A stretch of DNA of 64,000 nucleotides from Dyella monticola (GTDB taxonomy: Bacteria; Pseudomonadota; Gammaproteobacteria; Xanthomonadales; Rhodanobacteraceae): positions 558,001-622,000 of the forward strand of contig NZ_QRBE01000001.1 in assembly GCF_003363155.1 (NCBI RefSeq), given 5' to 3'. Below the pieces are notes generated by a model, which made no database searches, was not told the DNA's origin, and saw only the letters and a list, made by a program, of their open reading frames with translations. The number at the start of each line of letters is the position of its first letter. The stretch's first letter is position 1. The translations under genes were made by a program, and so were the position numbers. Below, in pieces: positions 9,307 through 20,219 of this stretch.

Positions 9307-10314
9307 ATGTCGCTTCGTCATTTCCTCACCACCCAGGATTACAGCCGCGCCGAAATCGATGCGCTGCTCGAACACGCCGCCGCCTTCAAGCGTTCGCCGC
9401 GCGGCCAACAACTTGCCGGTAAATCGGTGGCGTTGCTGTTCTTCAACCCTTCGATGCGCACGCGCACGAGTTTCGAGTTGGGTGCCTTCCATCTTGGTGG
9501 CCATGCCATCGTGCTTTCGCCCGGCAAAGACGCATGGCCGATCGAGTTTCGCCCTAACGTGGTGATGGACGGCGAGGCGGAAGAGCACATCGCCGAAGTG
9601 GCGCGCGTGTTGAGCCGCTATGTGGATCTCATTGCGGTACGCGCATTTCCAAAATTCCAGGATTGGTCGGTGGATCGCGAGGACGCGGTGATCAAGGCGT
9701 TCGCGCAGCACGCGACGGTGCCGGTGATCAACATGGAAACCATCACGCATCCCTGCCAGGAGCTGGCGCATGCGTTGGCGCTAAAGGAGCGCTTCGGCGA
9801 TCTCACCGGCCGCAAGTACGTGCTCACCTGGACCTATCATCCCAAGCCCTTGAACACCGCGGTCGCCAACTCGGCGCTACTGATCGCCACCAAGATGGGC
9901 ATGAATGTGACGCTGCTGTGTCCGACGCCCGATTACGTGCTGGACGAGCGTTACATGGTCTACGGCGAGCAGAACGCGAAGGAAAACGGTGGCTCGCTCA
10001 CGATCAGCCACAACATCGAAGAAGCCTATCGCGGCGCCGATGTGGTGTATGCCAAGAGCTGGGGCGCGCTGCCGTTCTTTGGTCGCTGGGAAGCGGAAAA
10101 ACCGATCCGCGACGCGCACAAGCATTTCATCGTCGACGAAGCGAAGATGGCGCTCACCCACAACGGCGTCTTCAGCCATTGCCTGCCGCTGCGCCGTAAC
10201 ATCAAGGCCACCGACGCGGTGATGGATTCGCCCGCCTGCATCGCCATCGACGAAGCCGAAAACCGCCTGCACGTGCAAAAGGCGGTGATGGCCTCGTTGA
10301 TCGCGCAACGCTGA
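9307..10314 (+). CDS. argF': N-acetylornithine carbamoyltransferase
   Basis: Transfers carbamoyl from carbamoyl phosphate to N-acetyl-L-ornithine, giving N-acetylcitrulline, in place of the ordinary ornithine transcarbamylase. The 335 residues show the carbamoyl-phosphate loop FFNPSMRTRTS, the HPCQELAHAL signature and HCLPLRRN near the end. The KDAWPIEF segment and the overall match to the Xanthomonas enzyme mark the acetylornithine-specific type. It is the first gene of a plus-strand arg-pro run and sits directly behind a leader and terminator. Confidence 0.95.
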   Translation: MSLRHFLTTQDYSRAEIDALLEHAAAFKRSPRGQQLAGKSVALLFFNPSMRTRTSFELGAFHLGGHAIVLSPGKDAWPIEFRPNVVMDGEAEEHIAEVARVLSRYVDLIAVRAFPKFQDWSVDREDAVIKAFAQHATVPVINMETITHPCQELAHALALKERFGDLTGRKYVLTWTYHPKPLNTAVANSALLIATKMGMNVTLLCPTPDYVLDERYMVYGEQNAKENGGSLTISHNIEEAYRGADVVYAKSWGALPFFGRWEAEKPIRDAHKHFIVDEAKMALTHNGVFSHCLPLRRNIKATDAVMDSPACIAIDEAENRLHVQKAVMASLIAQR

Positions 10315-10333
10315 GCGGCGAAGGTCGCGCGCC

Positions 10334-10966
10334 GTGTATCTGCCCAGGGCTTTCCATGAAACGCGCATCGACGTGCTGCAGGCGTTGATGCGCGACTATC
10401 CGTTCGCCACCATCGTCACGCATGGTGCAGACGGATTGACAGCGAATCACCTTCCACTGGAACTGACCGGCGATGCATCGCTGCATGGCCACGTGGCGAG
10501 CGGCAATGAACTGACCCAGGCCGATGGCGCACAAGTGCTGGTGATCTTCCACGGTGCGGACGGCTACATCAGTCCGAACTGGTACCCAAGCAAGCACGAA
10601 ACCGGCCGCGAGGTGCCGACATGGAATTATGCCGTCGTGCATGTGCATGGCCGCTTGCGCGTGGTGCAGGATAAAGCCTGGTTGCGCCAGTTGCTGGAGC
10701 GTCTGACCGACCGTCACGAAGCGTCGCAACCCAAGCCGTGGCACGTCGGCGATGCGCCGGAAGACCACATCGAAAACATGCTGCGCATGATCGTGGGCAT
10801 CGATATCGCGATCGAGCGCATCGAAGGGAAATTCAAGCTGAGCCAGAACCACCCCGACGCCAATCGTGCGGGCGTGTTGAAAGGCTTGGCTGAGCGCAAC
10901 GGTCGGCGCGATGCCGAACTGGCCCAACTGATGCAACAAGCCGAGGAGCGTCGACGTGACGGATAA
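10334..10966 (+). CDS. PaiB-like FMN-binding protein
   Basis: A 210-residue split-barrel flavin-binding protein of the PaiB family (opening MYLPRAFHE, then TNHLPLEL and SPNWYPSKHETGREVPTW segments). In Bacillus PaiB was described as a negative regulator of sporulation and protease genes; an enzymatic role is equally possible. The GTG start lies 19 nt after argF'. The stop overlaps the OsmC-like gene by 11 nt, so it is almost certainly part of the arg transcript. Nothing in its sequence links it to arginine metabolism. Confidence 0.8.
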   Translation: MYLPRAFHETRIDVLQALMRDYPFATIVTHGADGLTANHLPLELTGDASLHGHVASGNELTQADGAQVLVIFHGADGYISPNWYPSKHETGREVPTWNYAVVHVHGRLRVVQDKAWLRQLLERLTDRHEASQPKPWHVGDAPEDHIENMLRMIVGIDIAIERIEGKFKLSQNHPDANRAGVLKGLAERNGRRDAELAQLMQQAEERRRDG

Positions 10967-11432
10967 GCAGCACCACTACCCCGTTGAAGTGGTATGGACC
11001 GGCAACCACGGTAGCGGCACGAAAACCTATCAAGGTTATGGCCGCGAGCATGAGATACGTGTCGCCGGCAAACCCGCCATTGCCGGCTCCTCCGATGCCG
11101 CCTTTCGTGGCGACGGCAGTAAGCACAATCCAGAAGACATGCTGGTGGCGGCGCTGTCGAGCTGCCACATGCTCTGGTACCTCCATCTGGCGGCCGTTGC
11201 CGGTGTGGTGGTGACCGGCTATGTCGACGAAGCGGTCGGTGTGCTGTCCGAGCGCGGCAACGATGGACGCTTTATTGAAGCCGTGCTGCGCCCGTGCGTC
11301 ACCATCGGCAAGCAAAGCGATCCCGACCTCGCCAAGCGTGTGCATGAGGACGCGCATCACGCCTGTTTTATTGCCAACTCTGTGAATTTCCCGGTGCGCT
11401 GCGAACCGCGCATTGTCATCGAATCCGTGTAA
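10956..11432 (+). CDS. OsmC family protein
   Basis: A 158-residue OsmC/Ohr fold protein with the family pattern of two reactive cysteines: Cys at about 70 in the [12 protein letters not shown] helix and a second in the [12 protein letters not shown] segment. Members reduce organic or fatty-acid hydroperoxides. The GTG start overlaps the PaiB-like stop, and the gene ends 25 nt before argG. It looks like a passenger in the arginine operon; a T-rich stretch lies between it and argG but no hairpin precedes it. Confidence 0.85.
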   Translation: MTDKQHHYPVEVVWTGNHGSGTKTYQGYGREHEIRVAGKPAIAGSSDAAFRGDGSKHNPEDMLVAALSSCHMLWYLHLAAVAGVVVTGYVDEAVGVLSERGNDGRFIEAVLRPCVTIGKQSDPDLAKRVHEDAHHACFIANSVNFPVRCEPRIVIESV

Positions 11433-11457
11433 ACAACTTTTTTTTGGATTTCGCATC

Positions 11458-12648
11458 ATGAGCAAAGACATCGTTCTGGCCTTCTCCGGTGGTCTCGACA
11501 CCAGCTTCTGCATCCCCTATCTGCAAGAACGCGGCTGGGCCGTGCACACCGTGTTTGCCGATACCGGCGGCGTAGACGCCGAGGAACGCGCCTATATCGA
11601 AGCGCGGGCGAGGGAATTGAAGGCGGCCAGCCACGTCACCATCGATGGCGGCCCGGCGATCTGGAACGGCTTCGTCAAGCCGTTCGTATGGGCAGGGGAG
11701 GGTTATCAGGGGCAGTATCCCTTGCTCGTGTCGGACCGCTATCTGATCGTGGATGCCGCGCTCAAGCGTTGCGCCGAGTTGGGCACCAAGGTGATCGCGC
11801 ACGGCTGCACCGGCATGGGCAACGATCAGGTGCGTTTCGACCTTGCCGTGAAGGCGCAGGGCGACTACGAGATCGTGGCGCCGATTCGCGAAATCCAGAA
11901 AGAACACACCGAAGTACGCGCCTACGAGCAGAAGTATCTTGAAGCGAAGGGCTTCGGCGTGCGCGCCAAGCAGAAGGCATACACCATCAATGAGAACCTG
12001 CTGGGCGTGACCATGTCCGGTGGTGAAATCGATCGCTGGCACGTACCTGGCGAGGGCGCCATTGGCTGGTGCAAGCCGCGTTCGGAATGGCCGTCCAAAC
12101 CGCTGCGCTTTAAACTCACTTTCGTCAATGGCGAGGCGGTCGCGCTGGATGGCGAAACGATCGCTGGCCACACGTTGCTCGCCAAGCTCAATGGCTTGCT
12201 TGCGCAGTACGGGGTGGGTCGTGGCATCTACACCGGTGATACGACGATTGGCCTCAAGGGCCGCATCATTTTTGAAGCGCCGGGCCTTGCCGCGTTGCTC
12301 GCCGCCCATCGTGCGCTGGAAGAAGCCGTGCTCACCAAGCAGCAGAACCGCTTCAAGCCGGATGTGGCGCGCAAGTGGGTGGAGCTGGTGTATGAAGGTT
12401 TCTTCCACGATCCGCTGAAGACCGATCTGGAAGCGTTCCTCGCGTCCAGTCAGTCGACGGTGAATGGCGATGTCACGCTTGAAACCAGTGGCGGTATCGT
12501 TACCGCCGTTGCCGTCGAATCCAAGCACATCCTCAATGCCAAGGGCGCTACCTACGCGCAGGCGGCGGACTGGGGCGTGGCCGAAGCGGAAGGCTTCATC
12601 AAGCTGTTCGGCATGAGCAGTACGTTGTGGGCCGAGGTCAATCGATGA
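11458..12648 (+). CDS. argG: Argininosuccinate synthase
   Basis: Joins citrulline and aspartate with ATP. The 396 residues begin with the N-type ATP pyrophosphatase P-loop AFSGGLDTS and contain the [13 protein letters not shown] block that contacts citrulline/ATP. The start is set at 11458 (MSKDIVL) to fit the family; an earlier in-frame ATG at 11413 lies inside osmC. Its stop overlaps the argE' ATG (ATGA). Confidence 0.96.
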   Translation: MSKDIVLAFSGGLDTSFCIPYLQERGWAVHTVFADTGGVDAEERAYIEARARELKAASHVTIDGGPAIWNGFVKPFVWAGEGYQGQYPLLVSDRYLIVDAALKRCAELGTKVIAHGCTGMGNDQVRFDLAVKAQGDYEIVAPIREIQKEHTEVRAYEQKYLEAKGFGVRAKQKAYTINENLLGVTMSGGEIDRWHVPGEGAIGWCKPRSEWPSKPLRFKLTFVNGEAVALDGETIAGHTLLAKLNGLLAQYGVGRGIYTGDTTIGLKGRIIFEAPGLAALLAAHRALEEAVLTKQQNRFKPDVARKWVELVYEGFFHDPLKTDLEAFLASSQSTVNGDVTLETSGGIVTAVAVESKHILNAKGATYAQAADWGVAEAEGFIKLFGMSSTLWAEVNR

Positions 12649-13784
12649 GCAGCAGCGCCGGCTCGGCGAGCCCGGGTGTGCAAGGCCAGGCGTTGCTGCA
12701 TGCAACGCTGGAGCATCTGCGCGCGCTCGTTTCATTCGATACGCGCAATCCGCCGCGCGCGATCGGCACGGGCGGCATCTTCGACTACCTGCGTGAGCGG
12801 TTGCCCGGATTTGCCGTGACGGTAACCGATCACGGTGCCGGCGCGGTGACGCTTTACGCCGTGCGCGGCAAGCCAAAGTATCTGTTCAACGTGCACCTGG
12901 ACACCGTGCCGGATTCCCCGCACTGGACTCGCGATCCACACGTGCTGGACGTAGCAGAGGACCGCGCGATCGGCCTTGGCGCCTGTGACATCAAAGGCGC
13001 GGCGGCCGCATTGGTCGCCGTCGCAAACGCGAGCAGCGGTGATCTGGCGTTGCTGTTTTCCACTGACGAGGAGGCCAACGATCCGCGCTGCATCGCTGCG
13101 TTCCTGCAAGAAAAGCCCGCCTACGATGCGGTGATCGTTGCCGAGCCCACGCGTGGCCACGCGGTGCTTGCGCATCGTGGCATTCACTCGGTACAGATGC
13201 GCTTCGCGGGGCAGGCCGGTCACGCCTCCGGCGAAATCAAGCCCACGGACAGCGCCGTGCACCAAGTGATGCGCTGGGGCACCGCCGCGTTGGATCATGT
13301 GGACAACCTCTCGCACGAACGTTTCGGCGGCCTCACCGGCCTGCGCTTCAACATCGGTCGCGTGGAAGGTGGCATCAAGGCCAACATGATCGCGCCAACT
13401 GCCGATGTAAGGTTCGGTTTTCGTCCGCTACCCAGCATGGACCCGGATCAATTGCTGGAAACTTTCCGCACGCTGGTTGAGCCCACGCCGGTGGACTACG
13501 AGGAATTGTTTCGCGGCATGTCGCTGCCTGCGGGCGATATCGCCACCGCCGAAACACGCCGGCTTGCCGCACGCGACATCGCCGACGAGCTCGGTGTCCC
13601 CGTCGGCAATGCGGTGAATTTCTGGACCGAAGCGGCGCTGTTTTCCCAGGCAGGCTACATCGCCTTTGTCTATGGGCCCGGTGATATCGCGCAGGCACAC
13701 ACCGCCGATGAATGGGTCGCACTGGACCAACTGCAAACGTACGCAACGACCATCTATGAGATCGTGAATCGTGGAAGCGCATAA
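12645..13784 (+). CDS. argE': N-acetyl-L-citrulline deacetylase (ArgE-type M20 peptidase)
   Basis: M20-family zinc amidohydrolase of 379 residues: [13 protein letters not shown] carries the first metal His and Asp, GLGACDIKG the bridging Asp, and STDEEAND the catalytic Glu pair. In organisms that use acetylornithine carbamoyltransferase the true substrate is N-acetylcitrulline, yielding citrulline for ArgG; gene order here fits that. It overlaps argG by 4 nt and the next gene by 14 nt. Confidence 0.92.
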   Translation: MSSSAGSASPGVQGQALLHATLEHLRALVSFDTRNPPRAIGTGGIFDYLRERLPGFAVTVTDHGAGAVTLYAVRGKPKYLFNVHLDTVPDSPHWTRDPHVLDVAEDRAIGLGACDIKGAAAALVAVANASSGDLALLFSTDEEANDPRCIAAFLQEKPAYDAVIVAEPTRGHAVLAHRGIHSVQMRFAGQAGHASGEIKPTDSAVHQVMRWGTAALDHVDNLSHERFGGLTGLRFNIGRVEGGIKANMIAPTADVRFGFRPLPSMDPDQLLETFRTLVEPTPVDYEELFRGMSLPAGDIATAETRRLAARDIADELGVPVGNAVNFWTEAALFSQAGYIAFVYGPGDIAQAHTADEWVALDQLQTYATTIYEIVNRGSA

Positions 13785-15087
13785 AAACACTCGTCAGACC
13801 ATCGTGCGCCTGCTCTCCGCCATGGGCAGCGCCAAGGAAATTCAGCAATACCTCAAGCGTTTTTCGCAGCTCGACGCCAAGCGCTTCGCTGTGGTGAAAG
13901 TCGGCGGAGCGGTGCTGCGTGACGAACTCAACGATCTCACGTCCTCGCTCACGTTCCTGCAGCAAGTGGGTTTGACGCCCATCGTGTTGCATGGCGCGGG
14001 CCCGCAACTCGATGTGGAACTGCAAGCCGCGGGCATTACCAAGCAAACCGTCAATGGGTTGCGGGTTACCTCACCCAAAGCCCTTGGCATCGTGCGCCGC
14101 GTGTTCCAGCAGGAGAACCTGCGCCTGGTGGAAGCCCTGCAGGCGATGGATACGCGCGCCACCTCCGTGCCGTCCGGGGTGTTCATGTCCAGCTATCTGG
14201 ATAGGGACGTCTACGGCATGGTGGGCAAGGTCGACAGTATCAATCTCGCGCCTATCGAGGCGAGCCTGCGCGCCGGTTCCATTCCCGTGATCGCCAGCCT
14301 GGGCGAAACGGACGAAGGTCAGTTCCTCAACATCAATGCCGATTTCGCGGCGAATGAGCTGGTGCGCGTGCTGCAGCCGTACAAGATCATCTTCCTCACT
14401 GGGACGGGTGGCCTGCTCGACGATCAAGGCCGCGTCATCGATTCGATCAACCTGAGTACCGAGTACGATCATCTGATCCAGCAGCCATGGATCAATGGCG
14501 GCATGCGCGTGAAGATCGAGCAGATCGCCGATTTGCTGCAGAGCTTGCCGTTGACGTCATCCGTATCCATTACGCGTCCGTCGGAATTGGCGAAAGAGCT
14601 GTTCACGCACAAAGGTTCGGGCACGCTAGTGCGCCGGGGCGAGAAAGTGTTTCGCTTCGAAAGCTGGGATGGGGTCGATCAAGACCGCATGCGCACGCTG
14701 ATCGAATCCAGCTTCGGTCGCAAGCTGGTGGGGGATTATTTTACGCGGACGAAGCCTTATCGCATTTACGTAAGCGAAAACTATCGTGCCGCGATGATCC
14801 TCACCCATCAGGATGGTTTGATCTACCTTGATAAATTCGCCGTCTTGGACGACGCGCAAGGCGAAGGCCTGGGTCGTGCCGTATGGCTGGTGATGCGTGA
14901 GGAAAATCCACGGCTGTTCTGGCGTTCGCGCCATGGCAACCCGATCAATCCTTTCTACTACGCCGAGTCCGACGGCTGCTACAAACAGGAACGCTGGAAA
15001 GTGTTCTGGTATGGCCTGGACGATTTCGACACTATCGCGCGCTGCGTCGACCATTGCGCCGTACGCCAACCTACCTTGATGGATTGA
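13771..15087 (+). CDS. argB: Bifunctional N-acetylglutamate kinase/N-acetylglutamate synthase
   Basis: The 438 residues have an amino-acid kinase domain (about 1-285, with [23 protein letters not shown] and the [11 protein letters not shown] segment) followed by a GNAT domain (about 290-438) of the vertebrate-like NAGS type. Xanthomonas uses this fusion for the first two steps of arginine synthesis, so a separate argA is not needed. The leading ~25 residues form the N-terminal helix typical of arginine-sensitive kinases. The GTG start overlaps argE'. Arginine feedback is known for the family but not visible directly. Confidence 0.92.
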   Translation: MEAHKNTRQTIVRLLSAMGSAKEIQQYLKRFSQLDAKRFAVVKVGGAVLRDELNDLTSSLTFLQQVGLTPIVLHGAGPQLDVELQAAGITKQTVNGLRVTSPKALGIVRRVFQQENLRLVEALQAMDTRATSVPSGVFMSSYLDRDVYGMVGKVDSINLAPIEASLRAGSIPVIASLGETDEGQFLNINADFAANELVRVLQPYKIIFLTGTGGLLDDQGRVIDSINLSTEYDHLIQQPWINGGMRVKIEQIADLLQSLPLTSSVSITRPSELAKELFTHKGSGTLVRRGEKVFRFESWDGVDQDRMRTLIESSFGRKLVGDYFTRTKPYRIYVSENYRAAMILTHQDGLIYLDKFAVLDDAQGEGLGRAVWLVMREENPRLFWRSRHGNPINPFYYAESDGCYKQERWKVFWYGLDDFDTIARCVDHCAVRQPTLMD

Positions 15088-15093
15088 TCGACC

Positions 15094-16044
15094 ATGGCAA
15101 CGTCAAAAACAATCGGCATCGTTGGCGCCCGCGGCCATACGGGTGCGGAACTGATCCGCCTGGTGGCGGCGCATCCTGCGCTGGAACTCGCTTACGTTTC
15201 CTCGCGCGAGTTGAACGGCGAGCGTGTGCAGGATCATGTCGAGGGATATCAAGGTGAACTGCGCTACAGCTCGCCCGAGCACGCGCAACTGCCCACGCTT
15301 GATGCCGACGTGGTGGTGCTGGCGTTGCCCAACGGCAAGGCATCGGTATGTGTAGAGGCGTTCGATGCGGCCGGCAAGGACCCGGTCATCGTCGATCTTT
15401 CCGCCGACTACCGCTTCGATAACAGCTGGTATTACGGCTTGCCTGAGCTTACCCGCGACCACTGGCGTGGTGAAAAGCGCATCAGCAATCCGGGCTGCTA
15501 CGCCACGGCCATGCAGCTTTCGGTTGCGCCGCTCAAGGACGTGCTTGCTGCACCACCTGTGTGCTTTGGTGTATCCGGTTATTCCGGTGCCGGCACTACG
15601 CCCTCCGACAAGAATGATCCCCAGAAGCTGCGCGACAACCTGATGCCGTATTCGCTCACTGGGCACACGCACGAGAAGGAAGCCAGCCGGCATCTGGGTG
15701 TCCCGGTGGAATTCATGCCGCACGTGGCGCCGCATTTTCGCGGCCTCACGGTCACTACCAATCTTTATCTTTCGCGCGCACTGAAGCGCGAGGACGTGCT
15801 GGCGCGTTTCCAGCAGGCTTATGACGGTGAAAAGCTGGTTCGCGTGCAGGATGAAGCACCGTGGGTCAGCAGGATCGCCGGCAAGCACTATGCGGAGATC
15901 GGCGGGTTTGCGATGTCTGCCGATGGCAAGCGAGTGGTTGTGGTGGCTACGTTGGACAATCTGCTCAAAGGCGCAGCGACGCAGGCGATGCAGAATATCA
16001 ATCGCGCGATAGGGCTGGACGAATACACATCCATTCCGCTGTAA
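15094..16044 (+). CDS. argC: N-acetyl-gamma-glutamyl-phosphate reductase
   Basis: NADPH-dependent reductase giving N-acetylglutamate semialdehyde. The nucleotide-binding start [16 protein letters not shown] and the active-site cysteine in [12 protein letters not shown] are both present. It is 316 residues, normal for the type 1 family. It begins 6 nt after the kinase/synthase gene. The partner aminotransferase argD is not in the window. Confidence 0.95.
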   Translation: MATSKTIGIVGARGHTGAELIRLVAAHPALELAYVSSRELNGERVQDHVEGYQGELRYSSPEHAQLPTLDADVVVLALPNGKASVCVEAFDAAGKDPVIVDLSADYRFDNSWYYGLPELTRDHWRGEKRISNPGCYATAMQLSVAPLKDVLAAPPVCFGVSGYSGAGTTPSDKNDPQKLRDNLMPYSLTGHTHEKEASRHLGVPVEFMPHVAPHFRGLTVTTNLYLSRALKREDVLARFQQAYDGEKLVRVQDEAPWVSRIAGKHYAEIGGFAMSADGKRVVVVATLDNLLKGAATQAMQNINRAIGLDEYTSIPL

Positions 16045-16062
16045 GCGCCCAGCCAATCCGAG

Positions 16063-16090
16063 CGTCATTTTCACTTGCACGGGAATGACG
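16063..16090. repeat. GTCATTCC-type dispersed palindrome, copy b (decayed)
   Basis: CGTCATT (16063-16069) and AATGACG (16084-16090) flank a non-complementary centre, in the 89-bp gap between argC and argH. Only the outer arms match, so this copy looks degenerate. Confidence 0.5.
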
Positions 16091-16133
16091 TCAAAGTAAA
16101 CGTGAACGGACCGAGAAACAGAGACCCCACGTC

Positions 16134-17429
16134 ATGACCGACCTCCTTTGGCAAAAAGCTGGCGTTGAAACCAACGCCAAGATCATGAAGTTTCTCGCTG
16201 GCGATGATGTGCTGCTCGACCGCGAATTTTTCCTGCACGACATCGCCGCCAGCAAGGCACATGTGGAAGGGTTGGCCAACATTGGAGTGGTCAGTGCAAA
16301 GGAGATGGGCGATCTCAAACGCGAGTTGGATGCACTTGCCGAAGACTTTCGCGCGGGCAGCTTCGTGCTGGATGAGCGGTATGAAGACGGCCATTCCGCC
16401 ATCGAGGCGCGCCTAACCGAGCGCCTGGGCGATGCTGGCCGCCGTGTGCATACCGGCCGCAGTCGTAACGACCAAATCCTGGTCGCCACACGTCTGTGGT
16501 TGAAGGAAAAACTGGCGTCGCTGGAGACGCATTGCCGCGCGATTGCCCATGTCTGTCTGCAGCGCGCGGCACAACCCGCGTTGCCGCTGCCCGGTTACAC
16601 CCATCTGCAGCGCGCGGTGGTGTCGTCTACAGCGATGTGGTTCGCGGGATTTGCGGAAGGCTTTATCGACAACGCCCTGCGCGCACGGCAAACCATGGCG
16701 TTGATCGACGCCAATCCGCTGGGCACCGCCGCCGGTTATGGCGTGAATCTGCCGCTGGACCGCGCTCATACCACGCAGGCGCTCGGCTTTGGCCGCATGC
16801 AGGTTTCGCCCATCTACGCCCAGCTTTCTCGCGGCAAGTTCGAAATGGCGGTGCTGGAAGCCTTGAGCAGCGCGTTGCTCGATACGCGTCGCCTCGCATG
16901 GGATCTGTCGCTATTCACCACGGCGGAATTCAATTTCGTTTCGTTGCCGGCGCAATACACCACCGGCAGTTCGATCATGCCCAACAAACGTAACCCGGAT
17001 GTCGTGGAATTGCTGCGTGCTTCCTACGCCACCGTAGCCGCGTCGCGCTGCGAGATCGAACAGCTGCTGTCGCTGCCGTCGGGCTACCAGCGCGATCTGC
17101 AATTTTCCAAAGGCTCGCTATTCCACGGCGTCACCCACGGCCTGGCTGCGCTGGAGTTGCTACCGGATCTGCTCGCGGGCATGCAGTGGAATGAATCGGC
17201 CATGCGCGCCGCCATCGAGCCTGCCATGTATGCCACCGATGTCGCGATCGAGCAGGCTGCGGCGGGCGTGCCATTCCGCGACGCGTATAAGGCGGCTGCG
17301 CAAGCCGCGGCGCAGGCCGGGCAGGGGCGTACGCCCGAATCGAGCCTCGCTGCGCGCACGTCGGCCGGTGCCGGCCATGATCTGCGGCTGGACGTGCTGC
17401 AGCATCGTTTGGACGGCTTGTCGTCCTAG
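16134..17429 (+). CDS. argH: Argininosuccinate lyase
   Basis: Last arginine step: argininosuccinate to arginine plus fumarate. The 431 residues carry the fumarase/aspartase superfamily signature [11 protein letters not shown] with the catalytic serine, and the [10 protein letters not shown] substrate segment near residue 105. The gap to argC (89 nt, holding a repeat) is the widest in the arg run, so an internal promoter is possible. Confidence 0.95.
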   Translation: MTDLLWQKAGVETNAKIMKFLAGDDVLLDREFFLHDIAASKAHVEGLANIGVVSAKEMGDLKRELDALAEDFRAGSFVLDERYEDGHSAIEARLTERLGDAGRRVHTGRSRNDQILVATRLWLKEKLASLETHCRAIAHVCLQRAAQPALPLPGYTHLQRAVVSSTAMWFAGFAEGFIDNALRARQTMALIDANPLGTAAGYGVNLPLDRAHTTQALGFGRMQVSPIYAQLSRGKFEMAVLEALSSALLDTRRLAWDLSLFTTAEFNFVSLPAQYTTGSSIMPNKRNPDVVELLRASYATVAASRCEIEQLLSLPSGYQRDLQFSKGSLFHGVTHGLAALELLPDLLAGMQWNESAMRAAIEPAMYATDVAIEQAAAGVPFRDAYKAAAQAAAQAGQGRTPESSLAARTSAGAGHDLRLDVLQHRLDGLSS

Positions 17430-17437
17430 GAACCGAT

Positions 17438-17800
17438 ATGACCATCGTCAGCACGGGCAACGCGGAACACTATCACTGGGGGCAGGCGTGCGACGGATGG
17501 CATCTGCTGGCGCTGGACGAGCTGAGCGTCATTGAAGAACGGCTGCCGCCGGGCAGCTTCGAGCAGCGGCATCGTCACGCGCGCGCGCGGCAATTTTTTT
17601 ATGTGCTGCAAGGCGAGCTGACCGTAGAACTGGAAGGCGTCGCGCATCACCTGCACCATGGCGAAGGTTTGCATGTGCCGCCGTGCAGCGCGCATCAGGT
17701 GCGCAATGACAGCACGGACGATGTGCGCATCATGGTCGTATCTTCGCCCAAGAGCCACGGTGACCGCACGGCTGCACCGCTGGAGAACGCGGGCGTATGA
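17438..17800 (+). CDS. Cupin-domain protein between argH and proB
   Basis: A single 120-residue cupin barrel with metal-binding motif 1 (RHRHARARQFFYVLQGE) and motif 2 (HVPPCSAHQVRN). It starts 8 nt after argH and overlaps proB by 4 nt, so it is co-translated with the amino-acid genes. Substrate unknown; small cupins of this kind bind sugars, amino-acid derivatives or metals. Confidence 0.75.
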   Translation: MTIVSTGNAEHYHWGQACDGWHLLALDELSVIEERLPPGSFEQRHRHARARQFFYVLQGELTVELEGVAHHLHHGEGLHVPPCSAHQVRNDSTDDVRIMVVSSPKSHGDRTAAPLENAGV

Positions 17801-18957
17801 CGAACCGTATGCTACCCGAACATGCATTACCGTCCTGGCGACGCGCCGTCCTGAAAGTCGGCAGCAACTTGCTTGCCGCAGACGGCGGCGGCCTTACGCC
17901 TCAGTACGCGGAAGCATTGGCCGCATTCATCACGGCCAGTCATGCCGCAAACCGCGAAGTGGTGCTGGTTTCTTCCGGGGCTGTCGCCGCCGGTCGTGCA
18001 TTGTTGCGCGAACGCACGGCCGTCGGGCCTGAACTGGCCGCTCGGCAGGCGCTGGCCGCGCTCGGGCAGGCGCCGATGATCGCTTTGTGGCAGCGCTTGT
18101 CGGAACGTCCGGTGGCGCAGGTGCTTTTGACGCACGACGACCTGCGCAATCGACGTCGTTATCTCAATGCACGAGCCACACTGCGCGAGTTGCTGACACT
18201 TGGCGTGTTGCCGGTCGTCAACGAAAACGACACCGTGGCGGTGGACGAACTCAAGTTGGGCGACAACGATAACCTCGCGGCGATTGTCGCGGCGTTGGTC
18301 GATGCGGATTTGCTACTCATCGCATCGGATGTGGACGCGCTCTACAACGCCGATCCCCGGCGCGACGCGAGTGCGCAGCCGATCGGTCATGTACCGCAGC
18401 TTACCCCGCAGATCATTGCCATGGCGGGCGGCAGTGGCACCCACGTCGGCACAGGTGGCATGCGCACCAAGTTGCAGGCGGCTGAAAAAGCAGCGGCCGC
18501 AGGCATTCCCACTGCGATCTTCAGCGGCCGCAACGCCGATACGGTAAAACGGCTCGAGGCGGACTGCCTGCGTGGCACGCTCATCGATGTTTCCGGCAAC
18601 CGGATGCAGGCGCGCAAATATTGGTTGCGCCACGCACCATCCGGCAGCGGGCGGGTAACGATCGATGCAGGCGCCGTGCGCGCGCTCGCAGGCGGCCGTG
18701 CATCCTTGCTGCCCGGCGGCATTCTCGAGGTGACCGGCGAGTTCCACCGTGGCGATTTGGTCGACATTCTCGACGCGGGCGATCGGCCCGTTGCACGCGG
18801 GCTCTGCCAATACGGTGCTGCCGAAGTGCGGCGCGTGGCCGGCCGCCACAGCCGTGACATCGCGACCGTACTCGGGTACAGCTACGGCGCTGAGATCGTG
18901 CATCGGGACGATCTGGCCACACTGATCGATTCGCACACGGGAGAACAGGAAGCATGA
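17797..18957 (+). CDS. proB: Glutamate 5-kinase
   Basis: First proline step. The 386 residues consist of an amino-acid kinase domain (LKVGSNLLA start, [10 protein letters not shown], the [10 protein letters not shown] segment, GTGGMRTKL) and a C-terminal PUA domain from about residue 280. The ATG overlaps the cupin stop by 4 nt, and its own stop overlaps proA by 4 nt. Proline feedback is typical for the family. Confidence 0.95.
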   Translation: MTNRMLPEHALPSWRRAVLKVGSNLLAADGGGLTPQYAEALAAFITASHAANREVVLVSSGAVAAGRALLRERTAVGPELAARQALAALGQAPMIALWQRLSERPVAQVLLTHDDLRNRRRYLNARATLRELLTLGVLPVVNENDTVAVDELKLGDNDNLAAIVAALVDADLLLIASDVDALYNADPRRDASAQPIGHVPQLTPQIIAMAGGSGTHVGTGGMRTKLQAAEKAAAAGIPTAIFSGRNADTVKRLEADCLRGTLIDVSGNRMQARKYWLRHAPSGSGRVTIDAGAVRALAGGRASLLPGGILEVTGEFHRGDLVDILDAGDRPVARGLCQYGAAEVRRVAGRHSRDIATVLGYSYGAEIVHRDDLATLIDSHTGEQEA

Positions 18958-20219
18958 GCGAGATACGCACATTGGCTTTGGCATGCAAGGATGCTGCGCA
19001 AATCATGTTTGGGCTCGATACTCAGACCAAGCGCAAACTGCTGCACGATATGGCAGACGCGCTGGAAGCACAGCGCGAGACTATTCTGACGGCCAATGCG
19101 CGTGACCTGCAGCAAGCCGCTGCCAAAGGTCTACAAGGCGCCATGCTTGATCGCCTGCGCCTGGATGCATCGCGCTTGACGGGCATGGCAGTGGCAGTGC
19201 GTGAAATCGCCGCGCTACCCGATCCCGTCGGCCTGGTTACGCGGCGCGAAACGCGCCCGAATGGCTTGGAAGTGGAGCGAGTGCGCATTCCGCTCGGCGT
19301 GATCGCGATGATCTACGAGGCGCGGCCCAATGTGACGGCCGATGCTGCGGCACTATGTCTGATGGCGGGCAATACCGTCATCCTGCGCGGCGGCTCGGAA
19401 GCCTTGCATTCCAATATGGCGATTGCAGTGGCCTTGCATGCTGCGTTGGAGAAACACGATATTCCCGTTGCTGCAATAACACTGATCGAAGATCTCCGCC
19501 GCGAAACGATGGTGGAAGTGCTGCAACTTACCGATATCGTCGACCTGGCGATTCCCCGTGGCGGCGAAGGGTTGATTCACTTCGTCGCCGAACACGCCCG
19601 CGTTCCGGTGATCAAGCATTACAAAGGCGTGTGCCACTTGTATGTCGATGCGTCGGCGGACGAAACGCTTGCCATGAATCTGCTGATTGACGGAAAAATC
19701 TCGCGTCCTGGCGTCTGCAATGCCTTGGAGACATTGCTGGTGCATCGCGATATCGCTGCATCCTTTCTGCCAAAGGCCGCGAACGCATTGCAGGAGTGCG
19801 GTGTGGAACTGCGCGGATGCGAGCGTTCGCGCGCATTGGTCGACGGTATGCGCCCGGCAACCGAGGAGGATTATGCGGCCGAATTTCTAGACCTCATCAT
19901 CGCCGTCCGCGTCGTCGACGACCTGGGGATGGCGATCGGTCATATTCAGCGCTTCGGTTCCGATCATACGGAGGTCATCGCGACACGTGATGAAAATGTC
20001 GCGCGACGTTTTGTGCAAGCCATTCGATCTGCCGTGGTAGCGGTGAATGCTTCCTCCCGCTTTTCCGATGGCGGTGAATTGGGGCTTGGCGCCGAGATCG
20101 GCATTTCCACCACGCGCTTGCACGCCTACGGGCCGATGGGCGCCGAGGCATTGACCGTCGAGCGATTTGTTGTGCGCGGCCACGGCCAAGTGCGTCATCC
20201 ACAGAGTGCCCGTAATTAG
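18954..20219 (+). CDS. proA: Gamma-glutamyl phosphate reductase
   Basis: NADPH-dependent reduction of glutamyl-5-phosphate to glutamate semialdehyde. It is 421 residues, with the [18 protein letters not shown] segment and the catalytic Cys in the [17 protein letters not shown] block. The stop codon overlaps by 4 nt the stop of a convergent accessory gene, which marks the left boundary of the island described below. Confidence 0.95.
   Translation: MSEIRTLALACKDAAQIMFGLDTQTKRKLLHDMADALEAQRETILTANARDLQQAAAKGLQGAMLDRLRLDASRLTGMAVAVREIAALPDPVGLVTRRETRPNGLEVERVRIPLGVIAMIYEARPNVTADAAALCLMAGNTVILRGGSEALHSNMAIAVALHAALEKHDIPVAAITLIEDLRRETMVEVLQLTDIVDLAIPRGGEGLIHFVAEHARVPVIKHYKGVCHLYVDASADETLAMNLLIDGKISRPGVCNALETLLVHRDIAASFLPKAANALQECGVELRGCERSRALVDGMRPATEEDYAAEFLDLIIAVRVVDDLGMAIGHIQRFGSDHTEVIATRDENVARRFVQAIRSAVVAVNASSRFSDGGELGLGAEIGISTTRLHAYGPMGAEALTVERFVVRGHGQVRHPQSARN

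Noticed and set aside
11433-11457. Terminator between osmC and argG
   Set aside because: There is a run of eight or more T, but no stable hairpin before it.
11416-12876. 486-codon open frame antisense to argG
   Set aside because: It is a high-GC shadow: the opposite strand encodes intact ArgG and the start of argE' with all motifs. No ribosome site or family match.
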